DNA from: Pterobdella sp. o SKG-2022
Lineage: Eukaryota; Annelida; Clitellata; Hirudinida; Piscicolidae
Direction of reading: 5' to 3'
Assembly: GCA_964035795.1 (NCBI GenBank)
Contig: OZ038324.1
Location: 9,339,077-9,403,076, forward strand
DNA: 64,000 nt
Within the stretch, counting starts at the first letter, position 1. The number at the start of each line of letters is the position of its first letter. The position numbers and the translations under genes were made by a program. This document shows, piece by piece, positions 26,101 through 41,500 of this stretch. The notes beneath the pieces were generated by a model that was not told the origin of the DNA, did no database searches, and saw only the letters and a list, made by a program, of their open reading frames with translations.

Positions 26101-29100
26101 AAAAAATGAAACTGAATTTACAAAATAAAAAATAAAAGTTAATAACACAAAATAATTAAAATAAGCTCAAATAAGTCAAAACGAAAAACCATTAATACCA
26201 TAAAAAAATGAAAAACGTCGTTCAAAAGAGCACACACACACTGATAACAGGTTAAATTCAGGGTGGTTGGTTGCGCAGAAGCGAGCCAGTCAGAACTCAT
26301 TTTCCGCTTCGATTCACTCTTTCCATCCTCTTCTATTTTAACTCTCTTTATTGTTTGATTTTTTATAGTTCATCATTTTATTTTTGTCAACTTTTTCTAA
26401 CAATTATTGTTTTTTCGTTTCAGTTTTGCTTTTTTTGCATATTTTATTGATTTTCTCGTTTTGTTATTGCCTCAGTTTTAGATTCCTATTTTCAATAAAA
26501 GATTCCCAATGTATTTATTTGAATACTAATTAAACTGATTTTTTTACTTACATTACAGTCATTTGTTTGTCTTTTTCAGTCTTATCAATTTTTTCTACTT
26601 TTGAAGTGTTAATATTCTTGAACTTTTGAATAAAACTCAACCTAAAAATGTATGCCAGACTGAAAATTTAATTTTTTAGCCATAGAGATTCTTAAATCAA
26701 AATTTAACTTCAATTAAACAAAAGTAACTTAGGGCAAGAGAGAACTTAAGATGCAAATAAACTAAATTTAAATTTTCATTGAAAACCTCCAAAATAAAAG
26801 TTTATGAGAGTACAAAAAGAATAATACAAATAATAAATAATTTTCATAAAATTATTGTATTTAACAAAAATAGCTCGAATTTAAAAAAATTTTAGTTTAA
26901 ATTCATTATAAATTTAGATAACTTTTCTGTAGAACTCTAACAACTATTTTTCATCACGGTCTGTTAAGAAAATGAAGGCAAAAAAAACAAAAACTATCCA
27001 AACTTTGCTAGTTTTACGTTTTTGAGGACTTTGTCGTTTTCATCTGAAGTATTAATTTTAAATTATATGTTTAACCTTCTTTGTTCAACTTTCTTAAAAG
27101 GATTTTGTTGTGATAAGAGAAAAACTTTCAAAATAAAAAAATTCCATCTTTAAATTTTATTTAAAATCTGATAAGGGTTCTGGTTAACTTTTAATGTACT
27201 TTAATCTTTATCTCAAAAAAGATTTTAAAACATCCACTAATGAAATATTGAGTCTTATATGAAACACATCTACAGCATACCCTATTAATAGTTTTAACTA
27301 TATTTATTATTTTCCACTAAAAACAGTTTCAATTTATTTATAACCTAATCAACGGAATGTCAGAATGAATACTTGGAAGCAGAAATGAAAAAACTTGAAA
27401 TTGTGCAGAAAACATTTATAAAGAGAAACAGCTAAATTGAAACATCAACGGTTAATGGTTTCCATTCAAAATTTAAATTTCAAAAAAATTATTTTTTTTC
27501 AGATTTTTCAATATCCTTTTTCCTCAAAACAGTCTGCTTTTCAAGAAGCTTGCAGTGGCGCTTAGTTTTCATTAAAGTACCTTTCTTTTTTCTCTAAATG
27601 ATGATTCTGGCTATTTTGAATTTTACTTGGGTTTTCAAAACATTTTTCTGTTTCAAAAATATTTTAAACTCAACTTTTTGAGATCTTTCTAATATTGAAT
27701 TTTTATAGGCTAATAAAAAAGTTCACTTTTTACTACATTGCCTTATAAAAAATGTTTTCAAATATAGTTTCAAATTTATTTAAAATTTTTGTCAGTTAAA
27801 ATTCTTTTAAACATTAAAAACAATATAATTAATATTCATAATAAAAAAAAAAGTATTCATTTTTTATGGCAGAATGATAAAGGCGCAGACGGTCATGTTT
27901 GTTCTGAGGCTCAAGGTTTTCTAGATATGACAAACAAACGATAAACTTCAATGATGAGAGTGTTGATAATAATAAAAACAAAGTAAATATGTTGAAAAAA
28001 TAATAAAAAAGCAATATTTAAAAATAATAATATTTAAAAAACAATAATAATAATAATAAATACAGTTATGAAATTTGAAATAAAAGCATTTAGCGGCTTA
28101 AAAGCACAGTTTTTGGTTTTTACTTACAATTTTTGTTTATTTAGATAACTGTATCAAATTTTGGTTGGAACCACTAGACCTGTTCAAAAAACTACTAATA
28201 GATGACCCGTTTTGATTGGATAAATTGAAAAACTAAACCCAAGATAAAAACAAAAAGAAGAGAGACAATTTTAAGGCTTCTAATTGTGCTTTTTATCGTT
28301 GAATTCTTCATCTAACTGAAAAAGAATTTCTTTAGTTTATTAGATCAAAAGAGCTGTTTTGCTAGCTATTATTTGCTTTTAAAGTTGCCAAATTACTCCC
28401 GCTTAATTTCACACTTCAACGAAGCTATGGCCGACATTTTTTTTAAATTTTTTTATCGTAATTCCCATTTTTTTTATTGTTTTTTTTTTCAAATCATTTT
28501 TAATCTTTTTTTGTGTTTTTTATATCAGTTTTTACAAAACTTTCATTTTTTATTTCCAATTTAATATACTTTCAATTCATATTATGTGTTTTTCATGGAT
28601 TTTTGATATCAACTCAACTTTTATCTCTCAAATTGACACTGTTTCAGGGTTGTAATGACATTATGATGAGCTAGCAATATTCGATTACAAAATTGTAGTC
28701 GATAAAAAGAAAATTTCAAAATTGCTTTTTTTGTTTGTTCACAAAAAAATTTAAATTTGTTTCATAAGTAGCTTAGAATTCACTGATTTTACAAGTTGGT
28801 AGACTATTATAATTTTTATTATTTGAATTCATATTCACTCAATAATTTTTATTAATTTTCAAATAACACTTAAACATGGTACTAACAGGTTTTGTCAGAA
28901 ATATCTTCTCAGGCTTTCAGCGTTAGAAACGTCAGTTTCATTTTTCACATCAAAACTTTTGCTTTTCAAATAAGTTTTTTTTGTTTTTTAACTAATATTT
29001 ACATTTCAAAATAATTTTTTCAATTCAATTTAATTTTTTGTATCCTCAAATTTGTAGGATAAAACTTCAACAAAATCAACTTCAAACTCAAATCCTAAAT

Positions 29101-30480
29101 CAAAGTTGAAAGAGAACTTATATTATAAAAGCTTTTAACGTTTTGAGATATTTGAAGAAATTTTCATTTTTCCTCTTCTATGGCTTGTATATATAGCAGA
29201 AAAATCGCGTGTGATGACGTGTGTGCGACACTTTCAAAAATCTTCAATATTTTCCACTTCCCCCGTACTAACCATAGCGCACAAAGCCATCAAAAAACGA
29301 ATAACTAGTTTTTCTCTATGCCTATTTAACCGCAAAAACCACCAGAGATACGATTAATCGATGGAAAGATGCATATATACACACTGAAAGCAATTGACTT
29401 CAAACACTGTTATTAATGGGGAAGGGTGATTTAAAACGAAGCTTTCTACTTGAAGCCATGTATTTTTTGTAGTTTTATTCATAATATTTAAAATAGCTTT
29501 TAATTCTTTTGATTTTAATTTCACCAGTTTTAACTTAATTTAATTATTTAAATTAACTCATACGCATATAGTTTACATTGAAACTATCTTTCAAGCCCAG
29601 TGTATATGCATTAAATACACTTTCAATCCACAAGCATATTTTAGTTAATAACTCTTAATACAAACATTTTTTCTCTTAAAGGGGTTAGCTAAAACATTAA
29701 TTAAGATGAAGTTTTCTGCCACATACCATGCTGCCACTCATTCATCATACCTATTTATAAAACTTTAACTTTTGATGTTAGTTTCATAATAAGAGTGATA
29801 ATGGTAAGGCAATGATTTGAATAATATTGATGGGGCTGGTTGAAAATCCTGGTATGAAAATAATCTTTTATGGCAATAAGAAGCTTCAGTAATAAACTAC
29901 TGATAATCAATGTGGTTGTAATGATAAAATAATGATAAGTACTACTGATAATGATAAGGGTCAGTAAGCCAAGCTACTGATGTGCCCTAGCACCATTAAT
30001 TGTTCCTATATGAGTTTTGATTGCTTTGAGAAAAACGGAATGTTTTTTCGATGAATAGTTTTGTTTTGTTCAATATTTTAAAAAATATTTTCATCGATTT
30101 CACTTTTAAAAACCTCAAAAGGTTTTTGGAGTGGAAAAAATAGACACGCTAAGAAAACCATTTGTTCGTTGGATTAAACTTTTGAAATTTTCATTAAAGT
30201 TCTCTAAAAGGATTCTTTGAAAAACTATTCAAAAATTAACACTGAAGTGTTAGGTTCATTGTTGGGTGAATCTAGTTAAAAGCTATTCAAAAAGATATTT
30301 TGATCTGATATAGTAATAAATATAGAAAATTAAAAAAAAGCCATGAAATATAAGTTTTTCTTAATATAAGCTTTTCTCAAGAGATTCACGTTGGTTAGTA
30401 ACTAAAATCCGTGTTTTTATGTTTCAATTTTGTCAAATACAAGTGACATTTTGTTTTAAATATATTCAAAACCAAAGAAG

Positions 30481-30486
30481 TTTATT
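30481..30486 (-). terminator. Polyadenylation signal of the polycystin gene
   Basis: AATAAA on the minus strand, 54 nt after the stop codon at 30540. Confidence 0.6.
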
Positions 30487-30539
30487 TTATAGATATAACA
30501 GGCGAAGCAAAAACTAGAACAATGAATTTTATGAAATCT

Positions 30540-32567
30540 TCACTTTTTTTTGTAACTTCTTTTTGATCTCAGCTTTATTCTTTCGAAAAGCTCTCGTAAC
30601 TCAATATCATCATCTGTCTCCTTTGGAGCAATTTTCTCTTTGTTGAAAGCCTGCTTTAAAAGTTCCTTCAGAAGACCGTAGTTTTCACCCTTCTTTTTGA
30701 AATATTTTGCCTGAAAAGCACAAAAATTGATTTCAACAATCATTCCTATTCATTTAATTAATATCATCATCACTGATAAAATCTCCGGCAATTATTTAAA
30801 TGTTTTATTCAAGAAAGACAGGTTACATAGATGTAGTTATGTTTCAAAACAGTAGCGTTGTAAGCTGCCAAAAGAGCAATCATAAGCAGGTGTGAGAGCA
30901 CTGCAAATACTCGGAGATATCCTGCACCTGAATGACTTATCAAGTTTTTGGTGTAGCAGATGTCAAACATTCGAGCATATAATGGGTGGACACGTTGAGA
31001 ACTGCAAGCATATTGATATTTTATAACAACCAATAGAAATATTGGAACTTAAAATAAATTTTGAAGAGTTTTTGAAATAAAAATATACTTTAAAAAGTCT
31101 TCAAAAATCTATTTCAAGTTCTAATGTTTCTTTCGGTAATTGTAAAAAACCAATATTTTTAAAAGTTAAATACTACTTTCTTATCATTAAAGATATTCCA
31201 CAAAAGAGGGGTAGAAGTTTGATGATTATTGCAAAAACTTCTAGGAAGGCAAACGTGCTTGTAGTGAGGTATCTATCATACGCATCAAACACTCTCAAAA
31301 CCTCGATCAATTTGATCAGAGACAAAAATGTTACTGTATATAGAAGGAAACATACTCCCTGGTGTTTAATTCAAATAAATAGTGGGCATTATGTATGAAA
31401 TCATTTGAATAAAAAAAACTGTCAAAAACATGTCTAAGTTTTCAACTGAATCATTTAAATATAATTTGACTTATAAAATAAAACCAAACCCACACTGATA
31501 CCACTGTTGTAGAACTGTGTCTCAAGGGTCCCTGTGTCGTGGTAAAAGGTCTTACACGCCTGCTCCATGCCAGGAAGAACAACGAAAGCGATGATGGTGA
31601 GAATTAAAACCATAAAAGAGATTATCATGTTTAAAATGTTGGCTATGCTGCTGAAAAAGTGGCCAGCTCCGTCATAGAAAAGGTTCTTCATGTTGTTGAA
31701 GATGAAGAAAGCGAATGCTGGGAAGAACATTGATATCCCCAATACAACTTTTTCATGGTAGTATGAAATTGGGTTTGCTGTTAGTATCACCACCTTTGAA
31801 GTTTGTTGAAATTATATATTTTTGTTAGTATGATATAATATTTAGATATATCGTTATCGTAAGACGTCTATTTATATCCTCATGTGATAGGATAATTATT
31901 CAAAGTTTGAAATCTAGCTTTTTTATTATAAGCAAGATTGCTTCAGAAATAATGAAACAGCTTTAATAAACAATTCAAACTCCAACGCTCTTAAGATTGG
32001 CTGTGATTCCGCCCCCAAAGTCTTGAGTTACAGTTACAAAGACCCAAGCGATTGCTTTGATGTTTTCTAGCAACAAGTAGAAAGTGAACCCTTCTCCTAT
32101 GTGTTTAGTGTTTAAGAAATCTCTTTTTTCTGATTCTTCAATAATAGCTATAGCGACATTTTTGTTGTAACTGAGACAATACGAATCATGTGTCATTAGC
32201 TCGGGCCCAAAAAGATAATTATTCCATTCTTTCGTTTGTTTCACTGCGCGTGAACATTTATGAAATATATCCAGTATTATGTGATTATGTTGAATATATT
32301 TTGAGGAATAAGTTACTTTGATATAAAAGTTAATTCTTAGAATTTTATAATATTTTAACTATAATAAAATGAGTTACCTCCTAAGTTAGGGATGCGCGTA
32401 ATACAGGGATAACTAATAGCAAGGGCGTCCAGATTTTTGAGATACTCAAACTTATGAATCCTACTAAACTGCATGGCGTTAGTGACATACTTTGGTTCAT
32501 GTGGATCATATAGTTCTTCTATGAGCTTTGTTTTCATCCAATCATAAAACATCTCTCTGTTCGTTAT
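30540..32567 (-). other. Polycystin exons 34-39: polycystin domain, last spans, tail
   Basis: Exons 32567-32378, 32243-31987, 31793-31494, 31358-31177, 31001-30827 and 30710-30540. MFYDWMKTKLIEELY followed by YPCITRIPN matches the polycystin-domain start (FW.W....L...LY ... G.PR.RQ.R). FGGGITANL fits its end. Three exons of hydrophobic spans follow. The tail of about 57 residues is charged (ETDDDIELRELFERIKLRSK) and short; I see no clear coiled coil or C-terminal targeting motif. Confidence 0.8.
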
Positions 32568-35500
32568 CTATTCGGGAGAATTTTGATTTTGAGTATAACT
32601 TTAGGTTTTTATACAATGGAATGAATGTTGAAACATTTATACAGTTTCAAACACACTATCATTTGTCATGCCAAATTGGTCGATATATATTGGAATCATT
32701 TATTTTAAGTTCATATTAAAATATACTTTTTTAAACGTTTTTAACCTTAAAAAATTCAGCTCCGAACAAATTATTTTTGATAGCATGGTGGGCCTGATAG
32801 GAAGCTCGATCCGATACTGAGAGAGAGATGACAAGAGAACATAGAGCCAGGTAAAGACTGATCAATATTTTTGAGATTAATCTACGCGTCATCTGTATTT
32901 TCTTTGTAGTCTTAAATTTTTGTATGTTCCAACTTCTGAAAAAGTATTGTGGGTCACTTCGAATTGCATTCACTCGCGTGTAATGGAATTCCAAATTGTT
33001 TTTCAAATCTGGAAAAAATGACTTTCAAATAATTGACTTTAAGTTTCTTTTCAAAAATTTACTAAGAAAATGGCATACAACAGATATTTGCAAAAATAAT
33101 TTAAAATTGTCGATAAAAAGATATATAAGTTTACTAGCGAGAGCTTCAGTTTTTATAATGCTTAGCTTGCTGTAGTTGAAGTAGGAGGTGGTTTTGGAGA
33201 GAAGAGAAGCGATGAAAGAGAGAAAAATAATGACAAAAGGGTCTAGGATGAAGATGTTGGCACAGAAAATTCCAAAGACTCTGAGGTACCAGGACAAATT
33301 GATAAGTTTCGATTTCTGGCGGTTTTTGGTTCCATTTATTTTTAAAATACCTATTTGAAAAATAGAAATACATCACTGAAAATTAATCTTGAAAAAAAAT
33401 TTTGTAAATAAGTTTTTTAAGAAAAAAAAACTCTGACACATTAGACAGACCCATGAAATTAGGAGAACGATGCTGTAGGAACAAAACAGATTGGCTGCGA
33501 TGAGCAGAGCCCATGAAAAGTGCTTGACCCAGAATGGCAAAGACCCGCCATAATCAGGCTTCTTAAGCTTCTTACGTTTGACTGTGTGTTTTTTAGTTTA
33601 TAAAGTAATATTAAGTAGTTTCTATTTGACTTTTCAAAATCTTTTTTTCTCGATAAATCTTACGAACTGAAAACTTAATTAAAAGTTCTCAAAATAATAG
33701 CCCACATTTTGATGATTGTTCAATTCCCTGTTCGATCAGATCGGAAATCAATTTCTGTCTAGAGGCAGAGTCCATAGCTTTCTCTTTTTTCAGCAAACTG
33801 ACTTTTTCTTGACTTCTTCTAGCCTTCACGAAACCTTGCGTCTTTTTGTTGCTCCATGAAATGTTCTCAATTTTTTTATGCATTTCGTCATGCTTCAAGT
33901 AAGGTGATTTCTCCGTGCCACCACCATCATCTTTGTTACTTCCAATAGATATTTGCACATGACTTAATGAAGATTTCAGGTTTGAATTTTGAGCTGTCTT
34001 ATTTTCTCTAAAATTTTTATTGTTTCTGATGAGGTTTTCTATTCTTAAATTGTCGTAGGGGTCATTTTCTTGGAGATCTCGTTCGGTTTTGGGGTGTTTA
34101 CTTAAATAAATTCTCTTCATTTTTTCGTGCTCCATGACATTGAGGTAACGGAAATAAGACTTAGTTTTCCACTTTCTAAAAAATTTTTTCAAACAAGTAC
34201 AAAATAAATCGTTGCTGTTTGCCATTTCTTCTTGATGAGTTTCTAGCTTTTCCTTCAAAAAGTTCACATATTTTTGAAAAAGTATCATTTAAACGTAATT
34301 CATCACTTTCTTCTTAATGAACTTTTTTCAAACAATAAATTCACAACTCCATTTTCGACGTGAATTTACATTAAGATAAAAATATACAAAAGAAGTCTCT
34401 TAAATGGTGTATGTCATATGTTTAACTAAAAACACCATTACTTTTTTGCTGAGAAACAGCGTGGTGTATCTTTTCCAGTCGCTGACAATGTGTTGCTTCA
34501 AATTTTTTTTGCTGTCTCCGAACATCATGATGATCAGCGAAAACATCGGAATCAACAGAAAACCACACACCAATGCTTGAAGATTTTTTTTGATATAAAG
34601 TTAAATTATGTCAAAAAAATAGCCTAGTGATACAGAAAAAGATTTATAGGAAGATTTGTTGGAATTGCTTCGATCTTATAAAAACGCTGTGTTTAACCAT
34701 GTTTTTAAATACTTGTAATGACTACGCAATAAAAACTAACCCAGCGTAACCTCCACAAGACCAGAGTAAAAAACATCGGCATTTCTGTTATCGATCACTT
34801 CCAGGTAATCGACTATAAGAGTGGTAAGAAGAAATATTTGAGAGTTGAGAAGACATACATGAGTCCTCTGAAGTCGAGTGTAGGTACTGAGTGTGGAACA
34901 GGTAAAGATGGAAAACCATACGTGATCATTGTGGAAGTTTCTGTAGTTTTGAGTTGATAATGCTTCGTACTTTGGTCAGGAATTGGAGAATCAATCAATA
35001 AAAGCTTTTGAGTCTTAAAAATAGCTGTATACTGTTCAGAAATCATTGACAACAAAATTTTTGAATAGCCTCAAATCTGAGAAACTTAAAAATGAAACAT
35101 CAGAAAAATATAGGAATTTGTAACTTTCTAAAGTTGTAGGTGAAATAGTATTTGAAGTCATTGAGAATGACTGAGGAAGCTGCCACAAATGTTACATCAT
35201 CAGATCTTGTTTTTGAGTTTGTGGCCAGCCATTCAGAACAAAGGAAGATGTACACAGACATGTTTTGTAAATCGTACACCTTTATTTCACTCAAATACCT
35301 ACAAGAAATTTTTTCTTATATTCATGATATTAAAATAATTTTGATGATTTACTCCAAGAGTATATTGAATAAACTCATAAACTAATTGAATTATATAGAT
35401 GCACAAACAAATAAAATATCATAGGATTGTGGCACCATTTTGAGTCCTTCTTCTCGTTGTTCTGGTTAATCCAAACCCTGACATTCGTTATTTGTCCTAG

Positions 35501-38500
35501 CAACCGGTTGGTTCTAACGATGAACAAGTTCTGCTGTCCTTTTTGCAACGTTTTGTAGAAACTGCATTTGAGTTTGTGTGCCAAACTTTTACCCAATGTT
35601 CCTAGAAGATGTAAATAAATGTTGCTTAACAACAATAATGAATTATTTAAATGAAAAAACTTTTTGGAGTTTATTTTATGGCACAAAGCTTCTCGTAAGA
35701 TGAGTCAGCAACGTTCTTATATTTGTACCTCCATTTGGTTATGTAAATTCAGCTTACTAAAAGTTTCGTGTAATAAAATATACCCAAAAAGTGTTTTTAT
35801 TTGAATATTTATGGATGACTCGAAGAATTAAAATAATGCTTTAGTAATCCGATGTTTGTTGAAAATGTTTTTTTAAGAAAACAAACTTAAAAATAATTAA
35901 AAAATTGTCTTGTTCATCATAGCTCGTAAGCTCTAGTTTTTCTACTACATTGTTTTAATTTAATTGTATAAAAATTTTCAATTGAAACCATGTCTTTTTT
36001 GCGCAAATAAAAACAAGTTTTCCCATTTTTCATAACCACAACGTCTATCGAAGATTAGAGACTCAATGCAAAATCTATTTAACCAAAAGAAAAAGCTATT
36101 TATAACATCTACCATGCAACTGAATGAAAACTGTTCCATCACAAGAAGCATAAGGTCTGAGCCCTGTTTCCACCAGCACCATGTAAGCCACTATAGAGGA
36201 AGGGTAGTTGTCCGCCAAGTCTACAGGGTACGACTGTTAACGGTGTCACTGGTTCATGTTTTTGGATGTGTATTCAATGGTTGTTCATGGTTTGGGTTTT
36301 ATCATTCTCAATTTCAATTGAAAAAATTAAAGAGTAGAGTATTTTTTGCTAGTCCTTCAAAACCAACCAATATAGCATTCTTGTGGTCAGAAATAAAAGC
36401 ATATATACTAAGAGAAAGGAAAAAAGCCCAAATGAACACTGTGGTAAATAATCCTATGTAGAAGCTGTCAGTATTGTCAATGGAAAAATGGGAGTAGTTG
36501 AGTTTTTTTTGTATATGTCTGATGCCTTCTGAAAAAGTGGACAGATGGTAGCACAAGCAGACTAGCTGTTCATCATTTGTGTGCTCAGGAGACACCTTTG
36601 GAGCAAATTTTATATTTGATATAGCTTAAAATATGAGAAAAATAGAATGGATATAATTAACTTATAAAAGTAACGATATAATAAACTAAATTTCTGTTTC
36701 AATTGGAATACTCAGATGAGAAGATTTATTTTGTGGTTTTTATTTACTGTGAAAAATTTTTTTAAATACTTTTTTTTTAGATGAAAAATCAATATAAATA
36801 TTTTAAGACTCACAGCACAACCGTAAGATGAACTGTAACTGGGAGAATTTGTGTCGTCAGTGTTATACCAATATTGGCAAGACATCTGCATTATTTCAAT
36901 ACTGAACGTGCTACTGATGTTGAAAGTAGATTTGAAGTGGAGGAGTAACGATGAAACTTTTGTTACTAGCAGAAAAGGGAGTGTTAGTCTAAAATCGAGT
37001 TTTTTCTCAATATAAAATCTGCGAAATAGTAACTTAAATGATATCTTTTTGAGAAATTATAAACTCAAAATTCAACTCACGCGACGTTTTTCAAATAAAG
37101 TTCAAAACATGAATCCATAGTTTTTTTATCATGTTTTTTAGTTTTTAGATCCTCTGCGGTGTAATTGCACAAAGCCACAGTCAAAAGGCCTGAAACTCTA
37201 TGTGCTTCTGTGTTCAACATTTGGAACAACACGTGGAATTTCACCTTGTACAGGGTGTTTTCATAAAAAGTATGAGGAATGTTTATATATGTGCTTTCAT
37301 TAGAATTTGTTGTCAAAGGCTTGTATGCTAGCCATTGGCTACCAGCCCAGTGTGGAATTGTGATCTGTTAAATTCAACACTATTCATAAAATAATAGATT
37401 TGAAATTACTTTTGTGAAAAAAAATTAGTCAATTATAATTGTATTGGAGGTTGGATGCTTATTTGTCATTCGCACCTTGACGGGATCTTTGAAACTGCTC
37501 AAATTTAAGTGTTTCTCCCCTAAGTCGAAACTGATGCTGACTGTAGGCACGAAAAAAGTCTCATTTGAAATCAACAATGGGTTGAAGGGGAAAACAACCA
37601 TCTTTGAAAAAAAAGCTTTTTATTGTCTGAAACTATTCTATCAATTTTAAAACCGAACCTTTACGAATACCTTTTGAGAATTCGTCAGGTTGGAGTTGTA
37701 AAAAACACTCTTGGGAATTTCAACAGTGTATTCCAGGTTGTTTTTGAGGGTGAAAACAAATTTTTTTTTCTCGGGAGTCAAGTTAATTTCCAAGAGCGCA
37801 TAGGTGAAGACAGCAGTTTCTTCTAGGATAGCTTCAAATGGTTCGAAGTATTTCACATACTCTTTACCATGGTAGTTTAGATTGTTCATCACATAGTCGA
37901 TTAGCTCTTTTATCTGAAAAAAAAACTATGCCCAATGAAATGAAAAGTTAATAAATCACTTTTTAAGAAGCTTACCTTATTCTTTTGCGTGTTTGTGGTA
38001 ATGTAGCCAGAATATAAAAGTGAAGACAAGAACGTTATTAAGGCTCTGAAATGAAAAAAGGTCACAATATATTTACAATATTTTTTGCTGTTTAGAGCAC
38101 AAAGACCACCTGTGTCCTTGTTTTACTTCTTTTCGCGTGAGGGAACTGGCGCTAGAGTTCCACTCCTGATATATGCTCACTAGCTCCACAAAGTCAAACT
38201 GCTTGATCACCTCGTAAGGGTTGAATTCGTATGGAACTATGAAGAGTTTTTCAATCATTTTGACCATTTCATTACGGAGCAAAAGGTCATCGTAGATTTC
38301 CCATTTGCTCTTCACGTAACCCATTATTATCTCTCTGTGCTGTGAATTTATATGCTCGAGTGTTTATACAAAGTGGAACATAATGTATTGAAAAGAAATT
38401 TCGAATATTTTTTTATTTCGATGCCAACAATGTTATAAAACACTTTCTTAATACAACACAAAGGCTTATTATTATTATTAAGATTTTTATAGCGCACAGT

Positions 38501-41500
38501 TATCAATTCAAGGTTGCTTCAGAGGTGCTTATTGACAACATGTACAGACAAACTTATATTTTCAAACACTTTAAAACTTTTATTTTAGTTTTAATTAACT
38601 CATTCAATTATATTTGTTTATATATCAAAATATAAATGATGAGAAACCAATTACCAAAACCCACCTCAGCCTTGAGAGAATAGTCGAGTCGATCTGTAGA
38701 CTCATCAGAGTTAAAATACTCAATGGCATTTCCAATTAGATTCAAGTTTTCCAAAGTGCCGCCAGTGGCTCGAACCAAAAATTGAAAGTTTGGAACGTAT
38801 CTGAATCTTGGTCTCACCTACATAGTTTTGTTCAAAGAAAGGTTATTCCATTGAAAGGTTTCAACATTAAAATACACTACATAGAATTCTAGCAAATAAA
38901 AGTAGTTTTCTTTAAACAGAAAATGATAAGCTTTAAAAACACATACAGAGAATTCAACAGAAGTATGTTTAATGTGTTGGTTGAAGACGTAGATGCATAA
39001 TTTGTTGAAGTCGTTCATGTCTCCTGGCCCGAAAACCAAGTCGGACACGTAGTGCGTTAGGTACCCTTGATACCTCAAGTAGCCAGCTACCGAGTGATTT
39101 ATAATTATATCAATTTCATCTGTCTACCTACACTATTTACGCATTGCATTGCTCTGGCAAGTTTGATAATTATGAATTGATCTATCATTAACATTTTCAT
39201 CCGCATTCTATCTCTTTCCAACATCTATATATACTTTACTATATTTTTATATCTTTATTATTTTTTTATGCCTATATATCTTTGACTGTATTTGACGTTT
39301 TCAATAGTATTGTATCCATGTTGACCTATGGGATGATTCAGACGGCAATAGTTGCTGAAGACTTTGAAAATAAGGCGGGCAGTGAACTCACACCGTAGCT
39401 CATACCTTTAGAGTACATAGGAGTTAGTATACTACATTGTTTATGAGTCATTATACCACGTTAGAAGCTAAAGAACTTATTTCTACATTTAACGGAAAAA
39501 TTTTAACTTATTGAAGACAAATGATCTTAATGAAATTTCTACTCTAAATCAAAATGGGCAAAATAATAAGTCGAAAATTTTTTTTAAATTCATAAAAACA
39601 TAGAATATTCAATACTATTCATATTTGTATTCAGTAAAACATACGAAAATGTAAAAGTGAGCATAACTTTGTTTCGAAGGCGAATCCATCTTGAGGTACC
39701 ATTGTGCAGTTAGCCTTGGAGGTAAATAGTTTGAACGAGTAGGCTTTTTCCATGCTTCGTGCAAATTTTCGAAAAAAAACTTTGAGAAATTCGAGTTCAT
39801 TAATATTTTAAAATTTATGTTAATATTTTTAAATTGACATTTTATAATTGGATAATTAAAAAAGCAAAATTTGTCATAACTGTTATTTTGGACATTCAAT
39901 GGTCGTCCTAGATACATAAACATTTAAACCATTTATTCGTTATTTCAATATATTGTTAATCAGAACAAACTTTTAATGCCTATCGAATGATTTTTCCCTT
40001 GCAGCTGTATAAGTTTATTCGTTGAAAGGTGAAGACGTTCCGACTGCGACAAGACCCTAGACTCGTCATACTTGTAAAACCATCTGAACTCCATAAGTCC
40101 ACAGTTGGGACAAAATATCTACCAAATTAATGTGTAATAAAAGTGAATGGTTTTTAATTAAAAATAATTTCTATTTTTTTTCCTATCTAAATGCTAGCAG
40201 CTGACAGAAAAATGTGGAAAAAGCAGCTCAACAATTGACTTTATTTTTTTTTCAACTATATTTTGATTCAAAATGAGTTTATCTATAAATAATAGTTCAA
40301 CCTTCAGTACCAAATCTTTGTTTCTGTCAACCCTATTTTCGCAATTATTATTACAGATTAATTGAGGTGTTGGATCTTCTTTTCTCATCCAAAGTAACTT
40401 TTTTGCTTTGCCAAATATTTGTCCGTATTTGACAATCACATGGATGTAATAGAGGAAGATGGACAAGTTTTCTTCATAGAGCAAATCGTGTGTGTTGATT
40501 GTCAGCCACAATAACGAGTTGCGTAGTTTAACCTCTTGCTTTTTCAAACATTTGCTACGTTCTAAAAATTAATAGAATTTTCAAATTTTATGGTTTGTTT
40601 TTAACATAATATTTGTAGACCTGCGTAGCTTGCTGTGTCGAGCTCGGAATCTCTTGTGCAAAACCACTCTATGATTGCTAAATTCTCAAAGTTTTCGAGA
40701 ACATTAATATTCTTTATAGTCAGGTTCAAAGTGACTTTATGAGAAGTAAGTGCGAAATCTGAATCAATTTGGTCTGGGTTGATTGAAACAATATAATCAA
40801 AGAAATAATGTTGACCGATTTCAGTGAAGAAAGGCTGGATAAACTCTACGTGCACACTGAACTCTTGCAAAACGATACGATGCCGGGCCGATTCTTTTCC
40901 AAGCTGTCGTTTTTAAACATTTTTACAGTTTGAACTATTAGATGCAATTAAAAATTTCACAAATATTTGAACAAATGGATTGATAGGTGGCAATCAACTT
41001 CAATAAACTCATGAGCAAATATAGGGACCAGTAAACATACCGCTACAACTTTCACTCGCTGGTCATAGTTGAAGTCACTAGTGTTAAAAACCGCTTGCTT
41101 CAGAGTTTGAAATATTTTCGAACTGGGCTTTAAAAATGTCAAAAAAACACTTTTATATCGTGGGAAATATCTTTATAACTAAAAGAATAAATTCCAAGAA
41201 GTTATCAAAAAATTCTCAATGAAACGAGTTTCCTAAAAAGTGTTTAAAACACTTACATATACTATCCAAGTGATCTTGGCATCTTCCTTCAGAGTATTTT
41301 CATGCTCCCTCAACCCGTACCCATCCACATGCAATGTAAATGTTTGGCTCGAAGCATCTACAAATATTTTTCTGCTTTTGATCGCTTCCACAACAACATA
41401 CCTAATATTCACATCGCATTCTGAAAAAACAAATTTTCTTTAAGAGTTTGTAAACTTTTTATCGATATATCTCTAAAAAAAATTCGAAGCTGGTTTGTAT

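Noticed and set aside
34813..35055. Minus-strand frame of 80 codons beginning MLSMISEQYTAIF, first taken as a polycystin exon
   Set aside because: It cannot be joined in frame to the exons on either side. Another frame from 34940 reads HVWFSIFTCSTLSTYTRLQR, matches the family and keeps phase.
35375..37316. Several overlapping plus-strand frames (e.g. 36066-36461) inside the polycystin gene
   Set aside because: They are antisense shadows of polycystin exons, whose minus-strand frames join in phase and match known domains.
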